A program made the position numbers and the translations under genes. Of a DNA stretch of 6,194 nt, positions 1 through 6,101 are shown one piece after another. The stretch is taken from positions 1 to 6,194 of the forward strand of contig JAGLQQ010000083.1 in assembly GCA_023136735.1 (NCBI GenBank), written 5' to 3'. Each line of letters begins with the position of its first letter. Position 1 is the stretch's first letter. This DNA comes from Candidatus Omnitrophota bacterium (GTDB taxonomy: Bacteria > Omnitrophota > Gorgyraeia > B26-G9). Below the pieces are notes generated by a model. That model did not search any database. It saw only the letters and a list, made by a program, of their open reading frames with translations, and was not told the DNA's origin.

Positions 1-64
1 CAAATTTGCCTTTTTTGGGAATTATTAGCTTTCTTATTATTGTACCAAAATTTACAAAAAATAT

Positions 65-93
65 TTGCATTAATTTATTTTTAAGCTTATAAT
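65..93 (+). promoter_or_regulatory. Putative sigma70-type promoter of the ferredoxin gene
   Basis: A TTGCAT hexamer at 65-70 and a perfect TATAAT at 88-93 are separated by 17 bases, the optimal spacing. Transcription would start near 100 and leave a leader of about 24 bases before the ferredoxin start codon, with the strong AAGGAGG ribosome binding site at 112-118. This is a motif match only. The background is AT-rich, so chance hits are expected, but the -10 box, spacing and position all agree. Confidence 0.6.
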
Positions 94-123
94 AAAGTCA
101 ATCATGAACCGAAGGAGGATATT

Positions 124-312
124 ATGAAGGCAATCATAGACGCAGAAGCTTGTGTAGGATGTGGATTATGCGCTAACATGTGCGCAGAAGTATACCAAAT
201 GGAAGATGACAAGGCAATTGTCATCGGTGATTCTATCGCAGATGAGATGTTGGATTCCGCAAAAGAAGCAGCAACAAGCTGCCCAGTAGAAGCAATAAAA
301 ATAGAGGGCTGA
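124..312 (+). CDS. Ferredoxin, single [4Fe-4S] cluster, 62 residues
   Basis: This is a small soluble electron carrier of the low-potential bacterial/archaeal mono-cluster type. CxxCxxC lies at C10, C13 and C16 near the N-terminus, and the fourth ligand is C53 in a CP motif followed by VEAI. The region between is acidic. The length matches Thermotoga-type [4Fe-4S] ferredoxins. In that family C20 commonly forms a disulphide with a cysteine near residue 43. Here C20 is kept, but residue 43 is Leu, and the Pro that usually follows C20 is Ala, so C20 is unpaired. The ATG start is supported by AAGGAGG five bases upstream. The gene stands alone between its own promoter and a terminator that overlaps its stop codon, so it appears monocistronic and probably well expressed. 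Its redox partners cannot be told from the neighbours. Confidence 0.95.
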   Translation: MKAIIDAEACVGCGLCANMCAEVYQMEDDKAIVIGDSIADEMLDSAKEAATSCPVEAIKIEG

Positions 313-332
313 TTTCTTAGCCCTCTATTTTT
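301..332. terminator. Bidirectional intrinsic terminator between convergent genes
   Basis: A perfect 10-bp stem (301-310 with 319-328) closes an 8-base loop and is followed by a T run at 328-332. On the other strand the same hairpin is followed by TTTT (complement of 297-300). It can therefore end both the ferredoxin transcript and the minus-strand yjbQ-carboxypeptidase transcript that arrives from the right. The ferredoxin stop codon TGA at 310-312 starts in the stem. Confidence 0.9.
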
Positions 333-385
333 CTGCATTTCCTATCTATTAGTAAATTCCTTTATTTGCACTGTCCTTTGCATAA

Positions 386-1192
386 CTAATATTTTTTTCC
401 AATTAAATATTCTAAATCATCCCACGGTTTGCGACTACCCTGGATTGCCACTATAAAATTCTTATTACCTTGGCTAAAAGTACCGAGAAAACAATGTTTT
501 GCTGCTCTTGTATATCCTGTTTTCCCAATAAGATCATTCATAGTGCGCCAAAGAAACTTATTATGATTACGCAATTTAATTACTTTGCCATCACTGCCAG
601 AAATGTTTGCCTGCTTTTGCCGCATCATTTGCGTCAAAGCGGGATACTCAATGAATTTTTTCATAAACAAAGCTAAGTCATAAACAGTAGAATATTGCCT
701 CTTCTTATATTCAGGCAAGCCAGTGGCATTCAGGAAAAAACTATTATTAGCCCCCCAGGATTTTGCTTGTTTATTCATCAACAAAGAGAATCTAAATTCA
801 GTTTTCGCCATTGCCTCAGCTAAAACAACTCCGGCATCATTAGCTGAGCTCATCAAGAAACACAGAAGCAAATCCTTTACCTTATAGCTTTGCTTTTCAC
901 TTAAATACACCTTGCTCGGAGCAATGCCTGCAGCTCTTTTACTGATTGTTAAACTTCTTTCAAAATCCAGATTATCAGCAGCCATAACTGCAGTTAGCAC
1001 TTTTACTGTGCTTGCCGCAGGGATTCTTAAGCTAGAATTTTTTTCAAACAGCACAATACCGCTATTTGCGTCCATAATAATCGCAGATTTCGCCGTAAGT
1101 GCTATGTTTTGCTTAGAGTGTCCTATAGACGGAAGATAAAGCCCTAAAGCAAACACTACAAAAATTCTTATTATAGGTTGCGTAAATTTCAT
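386..1192 (-). CDS. D-alanyl-D-alanine carboxypeptidase, S11 family, short form
   Basis: This is a penicillin-binding serine peptidase of the DacA/DacF type. It trims the terminal D-Ala from peptidoglycan pentapeptides on the periplasmic face. All three active-site motifs are visible: STVK at 61-64 (nucleophile Ser61, Lys64), SAN at 116-118, and KTG at 224-226. The family's NATGLP-like segment is at 155-160. Residues 1 to about 26 form a Lys/Arg-tipped hydrophobic signal peptide. At 268 residues the protein ends soon after the catalytic domain. The C-terminal beta domain and amphipathic anchor of classical PBP5 (about 380-400 residues) are absent, so it should be periplasmic and soluble, or held by its uncleaved signal segment. 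The ATG follows the yjbQ stop by one base, and AGGGG (1199-1203) lies inside the last yjbQ codons, which implies translational coupling. Transcription would end at the hairpin at 301-332. Confidence 0.93.
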   Translation of the reverse strand: MKFTQPIIRIFVVFALGLYLPSIGHSKQNIALTAKSAIIMDANSGIVLFEKNSSLRIPAASTVKVLTAVMAADNLDFERSLTISKRAAGIAPSKVYLSEKQSYKVKDLLLCFLMSSANDAGVVLAEAMAKTEFRFSLLMNKQAKSWGANNSFFLNATGLPEYKKRQYSTVYDLALFMKKFIEYPALTQMMRQKQANISGSDGKVIKLRNHNKFLWRTMNDLIGKTGYTRAAKHCFLGTFSQGNKNFIVAIQGSRKPWDDLEYLIGKKY

Positions 1193-1193
1193 T

Positions 1194-1613
1194 TTATTCC
1201 CCTAAAAAAGTTAGCACAATATTTCTGTCCCTTGCTCTAGTGTCAAATTCAGCTAGCACAACCTGCTGCCAGGCACCCAAAAACAATTTTCCTTCCAGAA
1301 AAGGAACCACCATGCCAGAGCCCTGTAAAGCTGCCCGTACATGGCTAAACCCATTGGCATCGTTCCAGGTCTCATTATGCAGATAATGTTTATCGCTTGG
1401 CGCAATACGCTCATATAAGTCCTGCATATCAGCAATCATGCCGGATTCATATTCAAAAGATGTTATTGCCGCAGTTGACCCGACAACAAACACATTGATC
1501 AAACCCTCATTAAGCAATGATTTCTCCAGAGCTTCATGAATATCAGCGGTAATATCAACTAGATCCCCCGCTCCTTTTGTTTTATGCCTTAAAATATGAG
1601 TTTTTATTTCCAT
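1194..1613 (-). CDS. yjbQ: YjbQ/UPF0047 family protein
   Basis: This small cytoplasmic protein belongs to the widespread YjbQ (UPF0047) family. Family members have been linked to a weak thiamine-phosphate synthase side activity, but their physiological role is unsettled. Numbered from the ATG, family signatures are GSTAAI at 45-50, HNETW at 79-83, NGFSHVRAAL at 87-96 and LGAWQQ at 112-117. The conserved histidines H79 and H91 lie in the presumed metal or active-site region. The length, 139 residues, is normal. The frame stays open upstream to a TTG at 1629-1631. I chose the ATG at 1611-1613 because the family's N-terminus begins just there, although neither start has a clear ribosome binding site (a weak GGAAA precedes the TTG). 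It is the first gene of a two-gene unit with the carboxypeptidase. The pairing suggests co-expression, not a known shared pathway. Confidence 0.9.
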   Translation of the reverse strand: MEIKTHILRHKTKGAGDLVDITADIHEALEKSLLNEGLINVFVVGSTAAITSFEYESGMIADMQDLYERIAPSDKHYLHNETWNDANGFSHVRAALQGSGMVVPFLEGKLFLGAWQQVVLAEFDTRARDRNIVLTFLGE

Positions 1614-1643
1614 AGTTTCATAATTTATCAATGATTTCCATTT

Positions 1644-1661
1644 GCAAATTATCTAATTTGC
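1644..1661. repeat. Perfect 18-bp palindrome, candidate operator
   Basis: GCAAATTA at 1644-1651 and its exact reverse complement TAATTTGC at 1654-1661 are separated by two bases. It lies in the divergent yjbQ/pyrE intergenic region, just downstream of the possible yjbQ -10 box and 17 bases upstream of the pyrE -35 box. That is where an operator for a dimeric helix-turn-helix regulator would sit. It has no T tail and the stem is AT-rich, so a terminator is unlikely. No regulator gene is in the window, so the binding role is inferred. Confidence 0.45.
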
Positions 1662-1665
1662 CTTT

Positions 1666-1695
1666 ACTATAATATTCATTGACGAAAATTGTTTA
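1666..1695 (-). promoter_or_regulatory. Possible promoter of the yjbQ-carboxypeptidase unit
   Basis: On the minus strand TATAGT (1666-1671) is preceded, 18 bases upstream, by TAAACA (1690-1695). An alternative pair in the same place is TTGATA (1694-1699) and TATTAT (1669-1674) with a 19-base spacer. Both are suboptimal, so the exact boxes are uncertain. A promoter is nevertheless expected here, because no other gene lies upstream on this strand until 3054. Either choice overlaps the pyrE promoter. Confidence 0.35.
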
Positions 1696-1707
1696 TCAAG
1701 CTATAAT
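1679..1707 (+). promoter_or_regulatory. Near-consensus sigma70 promoter of pyrE-kdsB
   Basis: TTGACG at 1679-1684 and a perfect TATAAT at 1702-1707 are separated by exactly 17 bases. Initiation would be near 1714, leaving a leader of about 40 bases before the pyrE GTG. That leader has no hairpin plus T run, so pyrimidine attenuation as in PyrR-controlled or E. coli-type pyrE leaders is not evident. Confidence 0.75.
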
Positions 1708-1753
1708 TTTCATAAATATTCTAACACACATTGAGCTTAACTAGGAGAAAAAA

Positions 1754-2299
1754 GTGAACAAGAAAAAAAAACAACTTCTTGCCATTCTTAAAAGAAATTC
1801 TTTTAAACACAAGCGCGTTATTCTTTCCAGCGGAAAACCCAGTGACTTTTACTTTGACGGGAGAATAACCTCTCTCATAAGTTCAGGCGCTTATCTTATT
1901 GCTGATATCCTGTTGGATATGATTAAAGATGACAAAATTGACGCCATAGGTGGACTAACTCTCGGAGCAGATCCTATAATCGGAGCAACCGTTGCCCTGA
2001 GCTTTAAAAGAAGCCGACCGATAAATGGTTTTATTGTCAGAAAAGACGAGAAAAAACACGGTATGAAAAAAAAAATTGAAGGACCCGCATTAAAGAAATC
2101 AAGCCGTGTTGTAATTATCGACGATGTGATAACAACAGGATCCTCAACTATTCAAGCTATCGAAGCAGTACAGGAAATCGGCTGTAAAATTATCCGAGTG
2201 ATTTCCGTTGTCGACAGATGTGACGGGGCAAAAGAAAACATCGAAAAATACAAATGCAGTTTTGAATCAATTTTCACAAAAACTGACTTTGGCGTTTAA
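1754..2299 (+). CDS. pyrE: Orotate phosphoribosyltransferase
   Basis: PyrE catalyses orotate + PRPP to OMP + PPi, the fifth step of de novo UMP synthesis, in the cytoplasm. The PRPP-binding loop of type I phosphoribosyltransferases is at 119-131 (VIIDDVITTGSS-like, with the acidic pair D123-D124). The catalytic flexible loop VRKDEKKHG is at 95-103, with the usual Arg/Lys/Lys/His residues. The SGKPSDFYFDGR segment at 26-37 is the orotate-side signature. At 181 residues it is a compact but normal form. The start is GTG, supported by AGGAG at 1743-1747 with a 6-base spacer. The N-terminus is notably Lys-rich (four of the first six residues). It is the first gene of an operon with kdsB, which starts 14 bases after its stop. 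No other pyrimidine gene is in the window. Confidence 0.95.
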   Translation: MNKKKKQLLAILKRNSFKHKRVILSSGKPSDFYFDGRITSLISSGAYLIADILLDMIKDDKIDAIGGLTLGADPIIGATVALSFKRSRPINGFIVRKDEKKHGMKKKIEGPALKKSSRVVIIDDVITTGSSTIQAIEAVQEIGCKIIRVISVVDRCDGAKENIEKYKCSFESIFTKTDFGV

Positions 2300-2313
2300 A
2301 TTAAGGAGTACTT

Positions 2314-3057
2314 ATGGATGTTGTCGGGATTATACCCGCGCGTTACGGTTCAACTAGGCTGACCGCTAAAGCCCTTGCTGATATTTTAGGCAAGCCTATG
2401 ATCCAGCATATTTATGAAAAAGCAAAAGAAGCCTCGGTACTAGATGAGGTTATTGTTGCGACTGATGATGATCGAATCAAAGAAGTCGTAGACTCATTCG
2501 GAGGCAAAGCTGTTCTTACCTCTAAAGAGCACACCTCCGGGACAGAACGTCTCACGGAAGTAGTTTTTGACATGGATGTACAAGTTATTGTTAATATACA
2601 GGGAGATGAGCCGCTTATCCACCCAGCCATGATCAACGATGTTGCTTATGCTCTGCTTGAAGATCAAAAGCTGGTAATGTCCACACTAAAACAGCGCATA
2701 ACCGATCTTGATGAATTTAATAATCCAAATGTAGTAAAAGTTATCACTGATAAAGATAGTTTTGCTATTTATTTTTCCCGATCGCCCCTACCAAGCATCT
2801 TGAGAAAAAATGAGAGCTTGGATATTCCCCTTTACAAGCATATAGGAATTTATGCCTACACTAAAGATTTTTTACTTACTTTCAAAGGGCTTAAATCCTC
2901 TCGGCTAGAACTTGCGGAATCACTTGAGCAGCTGCGAGCTATCGAGCATGGGTATAAAATCAAAGTATTGGAAACCAAGCACGATACAGTTAGTGTAGAC
3001 ACGCAGGAAGATCTCGACAAAGTAATACTCTATCTTAAGAATTCAATCAATAATTAA
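2314..3057 (+). CDS. kdsB: 3-deoxy-manno-octulosonate cytidylyltransferase (CMP-Kdo synthetase)
   Basis: KdsB catalyses CTP + Kdo to CMP-Kdo + PPi, activating Kdo for transfer to lipid A, and so marks a lipopolysaccharide-making cell. Visible family signatures are IIPARYGSTRL at 6-16 with K19 (nucleotide loop), ATDDDRI at 49-55, SGTERL at 75-80, NIQGDEP at 94-100 (metal-binding D98), FSRSPLP at 154-160, YKHIGIYAY at 174-182, ESLEQLR at 202-208 and VDTQEDL at 228-234. The length of 247 residues is typical. One oddity is that the usual RLPGK/RLPAK of the P-loop is RLTAK, with Thr17 in place of the Pro. The ATG is preceded by AAGGAG (2303-2308), five bases away. It is co-transcribed with pyrE. 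Its stop codon overlaps that of the convergent SecY-like gene, and no intrinsic terminator is seen after it. Confidence 0.95.
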   Translation: MDVVGIIPARYGSTRLTAKALADILGKPMIQHIYEKAKEASVLDEVIVATDDDRIKEVVDSFGGKAVLTSKEHTSGTERLTEVVFDMDVQVIVNIQGDEPLIHPAMINDVAYALLEDQKLVMSTLKQRITDLDEFNNPNVVKVITDKDSFAIYFSRSPLPSILRKNESLDIPLYKHIGIYAYTKDFLLTFKGLKSSRLELAESLEQLRAIEHGYKIKVLETKHDTVSVDTQEDLDKVILYLKNSINN

Positions 3058-4490
3058 AGAGCTTTATTTCTCCACTCTTTTTGTGTTTGTTCAAGCACTT
3101 GCTCTGCTTTTATCTTATCCTCAAGAGGAACGTAGAGATAGAAACCTGAAGCAATAGTCCGTATCGGCAGTCCCCAACTAAAATGAGACGGTTTTATCTC
3201 ATTCATAATGCTTCGACTTCTAAGACACGCCTTCTTTATCTCCGCCTCTGTTTCATCGCTGGCAATATCCAGAAGGGACCACTGTTTTAAAGGAAGGCTC
3301 CGAATTTTACGGAAAAATTTAAGTTGCCTTTTTATATCATGGTATACTCCCACAAGAATAATTAAGCCAAAAGTGCCAAAAATTCCTGCACTCATAAAGG
3401 AAATTTTAAGCAGCAGGGGCAAGATAACCGGAAGGTAGTAAATCGCGACAAACAAGACCGCACTCAAGGCTATAGTCTTTGTTATAGAAGCATTCAAATA
3501 ATCAATTATTTTTTTACTCTTTGTTTCTTTTATTTTACAGTTATGCGCTAAAATAAGCTCATAGAATCTTCTCGGCTTATAGATTATCTTGGCATACACA
3601 AGCGTAAAGAAAATTATTGTGATTAAAACAAGAAAAAAAGAGGAGATATCAAAAGAAACTTCAAAATAAGAAAAAACTATCTCAGTAATAATCAGAGGCC
3701 ATACCCCCATCCATACCGGCCTTATGGAAATATGAAAATGCTCATTATTATCTGTACATAGCTCTACTCTATTTACTATCCTAGTAATTTTTCTAGCAAA
3801 ATATACAAAAGCTATCACAACCCCACTAAAAACGACCAAATGTTTGATGCCTATCAAGTTCCTACCCCAGAAAACAAGTAATTGATCTGCAGCAAAAATA
3901 AACCTTATTATTACTTCTACCGAAAAAATAACACCCACTCCGTTACCAAATCCTGATTTATTTATTAACTGAGTAAGCATAATATAAATAAGAGAAATAG
4001 TACAAAGCGAAAGAATAGTAGTTATCTGAAAAAGCAATCCAGTAAATTTCAGCAGGTTAATATCCGGGAATTTATTCATAAGCTCCAAATCCATGCTCAC
4101 TTGATACCCGTAAAATGCACTTAGAATCAAAGCAATAATTACAGTAGCATACAAAAGACGGGAACGACCGCCTTCTTCGTGAAAAAACTTTCTATTAAGT
4201 CCAGGGATTAGGAAGCTAATAATCTGAAGTATTATACATGCATTAACAAAAGGCATTATGCCTAAAGAGCTTAGCGAAATATTACGAAGTTTACCGATAT
4301 GCAAAAGAGCCATTAAATCCATCAAGCCCCCGCCCTGCAGCTTGATATGTTGTTTATAAAATTCAATCACCGCACTCAGATTAACTCCTAGCAATGGAAT
4401 AAAATAAAGAATACGCACAAGTACGAGGACAGCCGCTGTAACTAAAACCCTCTTCCAGATTAAACATTCATCACACTTTTTACTCATCAT
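3054..4490 (-). CDS. Divergent SecY-family membrane protein with extra C-terminal domain
   Basis: This is a SecY/Sec61-alpha homologue but not a canonical housekeeping SecY. Numbered from the ATG at 4488-4490 (478 residues), the core aligns end to end with SecY. TM1 is about 15-36 with the VRILYFIPLLGV signature; the plug and TM2 are at 64-97 with SSLGIMPFVNACIILQI; the C2 loop HEEGGRSR is at 104-111; TM5 begins at GFGNGVGV (180-187); TM7 begins near PVWMGVWP (258-265); and TM8 ends at YKPRRFYE (304-311). I count about ten membrane segments. The C4 loop motif QRRIPVQYA is not recognisable (233-258). The C5 tip, normally GIRPG with the SecA-critical Arg, reads KIKET (319-323). Residues about 395-478 form a soluble tail absent from SecY (see findings). 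The gene is far from ribosomal-protein genes and has no visible SecE or SecA partner. A start further upstream at TTG 4521-4523 is open but has no properly spaced ribosome binding site. Confidence 0.85.
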   Translation of the reverse strand: MMSKKCDECLIWKRVLVTAAVLVLVRILYFIPLLGVNLSAVIEFYKQHIKLQGGGLMDLMALLHIGKLRNISLSSLGIMPFVNACIILQIISFLIPGLNRKFFHEEGGRSRLLYATVIIALILSAFYGYQVSMDLELMNKFPDINLLKFTGLLFQITTILSLCTISLIYIMLTQLINKSGFGNGVGVIFSVEVIIRFIFAADQLLVFWGRNLIGIKHLVVFSGVVIAFVYFARKITRIVNRVELCTDNNEHFHISIRPVWMGVWPLIITEIVFSYFEVSFDISSFFLVLITIIFFTLVYAKIIYKPRRFYELILAHNCKIKETKSKKIIDYLNASITKTIALSAVLFVAIYYLPVILPLLLKISFMSAGIFGTFGLIILVGVYHDIKRQLKFFRKIRSLPLKQWSLLDIASDETEAEIKKACLRSRSIMNEIKPSHFSWGLPIRTIASGFYLYVPLEDKIKAEQVLEQTQKEWRNKAL

Positions 4491-4499
4491 TTTATACCG

Positions 4500-4505
4500 C
4501 CCCTT
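4500..4505 (-). promoter_or_regulatory. Ribosome binding site deciding the SecY-like start
   Basis: AAGGGG lies nine bases upstream of the ATG at 4488-4490, or twelve from the adjacent second ATG. The alternative TTG at 4521-4523 has only AGGA directly abutting it, too close to work. The ATG also puts the start just ahead of the Lys-rich segment before TM1, as in SecY. Confidence 0.6.
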
Positions 4506-4561
4506 CAATACATAATAAAACAATCCTGGCTATGAACTTATCCTTGTCTAACTAATAACAT

Positions 4562-4590
4562 ATTATACTAAAAAATCTGGCATTTTTAAA
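4562..4590 (-). promoter_or_regulatory. Putative promoter of the SecY-like gene
   Basis: On the minus strand a perfect TATAAT (4562-4567) is preceded by TTTAAA (4585-4590, four of six matches to TTGACA) with a 17-base spacer. The -35 box overlaps the stop codon of the upstream oxidase gene. Initiation near 4555 would give a leader of about 65 bases. If real, the SecY-like gene can be expressed independently of the oxidase, although readthrough is also possible because no terminator is seen between them. Confidence 0.5.
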
Positions 4591-6088
4591 GCGGCCTAAA
4601 AACAGACTCCTCAAATATTGTCCCTTGATTTAAAATAAGGTCAGGGTCAATTGTTTGCTTAATAACCGCCATCTCATGTATACCCTTAACTCCCAGCATT
4701 ATTTTAAGATATTCCCGTTTTAATTTCCCTATGCCATGTTCAGCGGATACAGTCCCTCCCAACCTAACTGCTTCTTGTATGAACTCTAGATAAAGATTTT
4801 TGCCTTTTAGAAAATCCCTTTCATTTTCAGGCATGAGATTAACGTGGAGGTGATTTTCTCCAATGTGACCGAATACGCAGAATGGGATACTAGTATTCCT
4901 AAGTCTTCTTTCATAAAATTCAAACATCGCCGGAAAATTATAGTCTGAAACCGAAATATCAGTGCTGATTTTAGAAAATCCATTCTCCTTGACTCTTTCG
5001 TTTATCAAAACTGGTAAATCATAGCGCATTGCATTGATCAATTCTTTATTACGCTCTGAGGAAGAAAACCATATTTGGTTATCTTTTATCTTCAAACTAT
5101 CAATAAACCCAGCATATTCCTCCATAATATTCATACCCTGCTCATCAAAAACATCTTGAGAAAAATATACAGCAGCTTTTTGTCCAACAGCAATCTGTCT
5201 GTATTTTCCCCTTAAGATATCAAGAGCATACTCATCAAAGTATTCAATACAAGCAGCATCAATATCATTAATTTTCTTTTGTCTGCGGCTTTGATATGTC
5301 CGTTCTTTCAACTTTAAAACAAATTCAAGCGCTTGAGCCTGGATTTTAAAAAAAATTACACTCGTAAAATCCTGCTGAGGCAATTCCCCTAGAGTTACTT
5401 TAATTTTACTTACCATACCCAAAGTCCCCTCACTCCCTATAAATAGATCGATAAGATCGCTGCCCGGAAAAATATGATATCCTGCAGTATTCTTAACTTT
5501 AGGCAGCGAATAGGCTGGAAGCGAACAAGAAAGTGCTATCCCGTTTTTAATAGGGATATGAAGCTTATTTTTAATAGTGCCTTCACCCCTTTGGATATTA
5601 AGCAATTGCCCTGTAGGCAAGATAACATGCAAACCAAGTATATGCCAACGCGTAGAGCCGTATTTAAAACCTTTGGCACCGGAAGCATTGGCAGCTACAG
5701 TTCCACCGATGTATGCATTTCTTTCTGTAGGGTCAGGCAAATAGATAAGTCCGTACTTAGCCGCCTCTTCGCATAATTGCTCAACACTCACTCCCGGTTC
5801 AATTAAGGCAGTACCTCCAGGCTTATCTTTAAACTTTTCAATATCAATAATTTTTTTGAGCCCCTCAGTTGAGAGTATTGTCCCTCCCCAAGGAATTCTT
5901 CCCCCCACAATGCCCGTTCCTGCTCCGGATATGGTAAGAGGTATTTTATTCTGGGATGCTTCCTTAAAATAGTCAAGCGCCTCTTGCTCGGTTTCTGGAA
6001 ATACTATCTCTTGCGCATTTCCAGAATTCAACCCAGAACTATCTTGTAGATAATCTATAAATGCATCTAAATCATTTTTTCGTAACAT
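4586..6088 (-). CDS. glcD: FAD-linked oxidase, GlcD / D-lactate dehydrogenase type
   Basis: This is a flavoprotein of the PCMH-type FAD-binding (FAD_binding_4) plus FAD-linked oxidase C-terminal family, which oxidises 2-hydroxy acids such as glycolate or D-lactate. Numbered from the ATG (500 residues), the FAD-binding loop GAGTGIVGG is at 55-63. PDPTERNAYIGG followed by NASGAKGFKYG (118-144) is the second FAD-contact block. GSEGTLG is at 218-224. The C-terminal substrate/flavin motifs are GHIGENHLHVN at 407-417 and EHGIGKLKREYL at 450-461. The usual NPGKIF ending reads NQGTIF. The length is at the upper end of the family. I chose the ATG at 6086-6088 because AAAGAAG (6095-6101) is six bases upstream; the in-frame TTG at 6092-6094 touches that site. 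No GlcE or GlcF partner is present in the window, so the electron acceptor and exact substrate are unknown. Confidence 0.9.
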   Translation of the reverse strand: MLRKNDLDAFIDYLQDSSGLNSGNAQEIVFPETEQEALDYFKEASQNKIPLTISGAGTGIVGGRIPWGGTILSTEGLKKIIDIEKFKDKPGGTALIEPGVSVEQLCEEAAKYGLIYLPDPTERNAYIGGTVAANASGAKGFKYGSTRWHILGLHVILPTGQLLNIQRGEGTIKNKLHIPIKNGIALSCSLPAYSLPKVKNTAGYHIFPGSDLIDLFIGSEGTLGMVSKIKVTLGELPQQDFTSVIFFKIQAQALEFVLKLKERTYQSRRQKKINDIDAACIEYFDEYALDILRGKYRQIAVGQKAAVYFSQDVFDEQGMNIMEEYAGFIDSLKIKDNQIWFSSSERNKELINAMRYDLPVLINERVKENGFSKISTDISVSDYNFPAMFEFYERRLRNTSIPFCVFGHIGENHLHVNLMPENERDFLKGKNLYLEFIQEAVRLGGTVSAEHGIGKLKREYLKIMLGVKGIHEMAVIKQTIDPDLILNQGTIFEESVFRPL

Positions 6089-6101
6089 AGTCAACTTCTT
6101 T

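Noticed and set aside
1..60. Terminator or inverted repeat at the left edge (TTTTGG at 13-18 with CCAAAA at 45-50)
   Set aside because: The stem is short with a long loop in AT-rich DNA, and the pairing is no better than chance.
102..338. Minus-strand open frame of 78 codons across the ferredoxin gene
   Set aside because: It runs antisense over the clear ferredoxin and through the terminator hairpin; it is low-complexity and Ser/Ala-rich with no family signature.
470..1139. Two plus-strand open frames (470-676 and 912-1139) inside the carboxypeptidase gene
   Set aside because: They lie antisense to a gene with all three S11 motifs, have no promoter or recognisable domain, and look like shadows.
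1614..1631. TTG start extending YjbQ by six residues
   Set aside because: The family's N-terminus matches the ATG at 1611-1613. The TTG has only a weak GGAAA upstream, so it is an outside possibility.
1708..1753. Riboswitch or attenuator in the pyrE leader
   Set aside because: The leader is about 40 bases, with no stable hairpin and no T run.
3054..4490. Annotation as the housekeeping SecY
   Set aside because: The core matches, but the C4 and C5 contact motifs are missing, a foreign C-terminal domain is present, and the ribosomal-protein context is absent. A paralogue is more likely.
5474..5776. Plus-strand 100-codon frame inside the FAD oxidase gene
   Set aside because: It lies antisense to conserved FAD-binding motifs, and its translation has no recognisable family.
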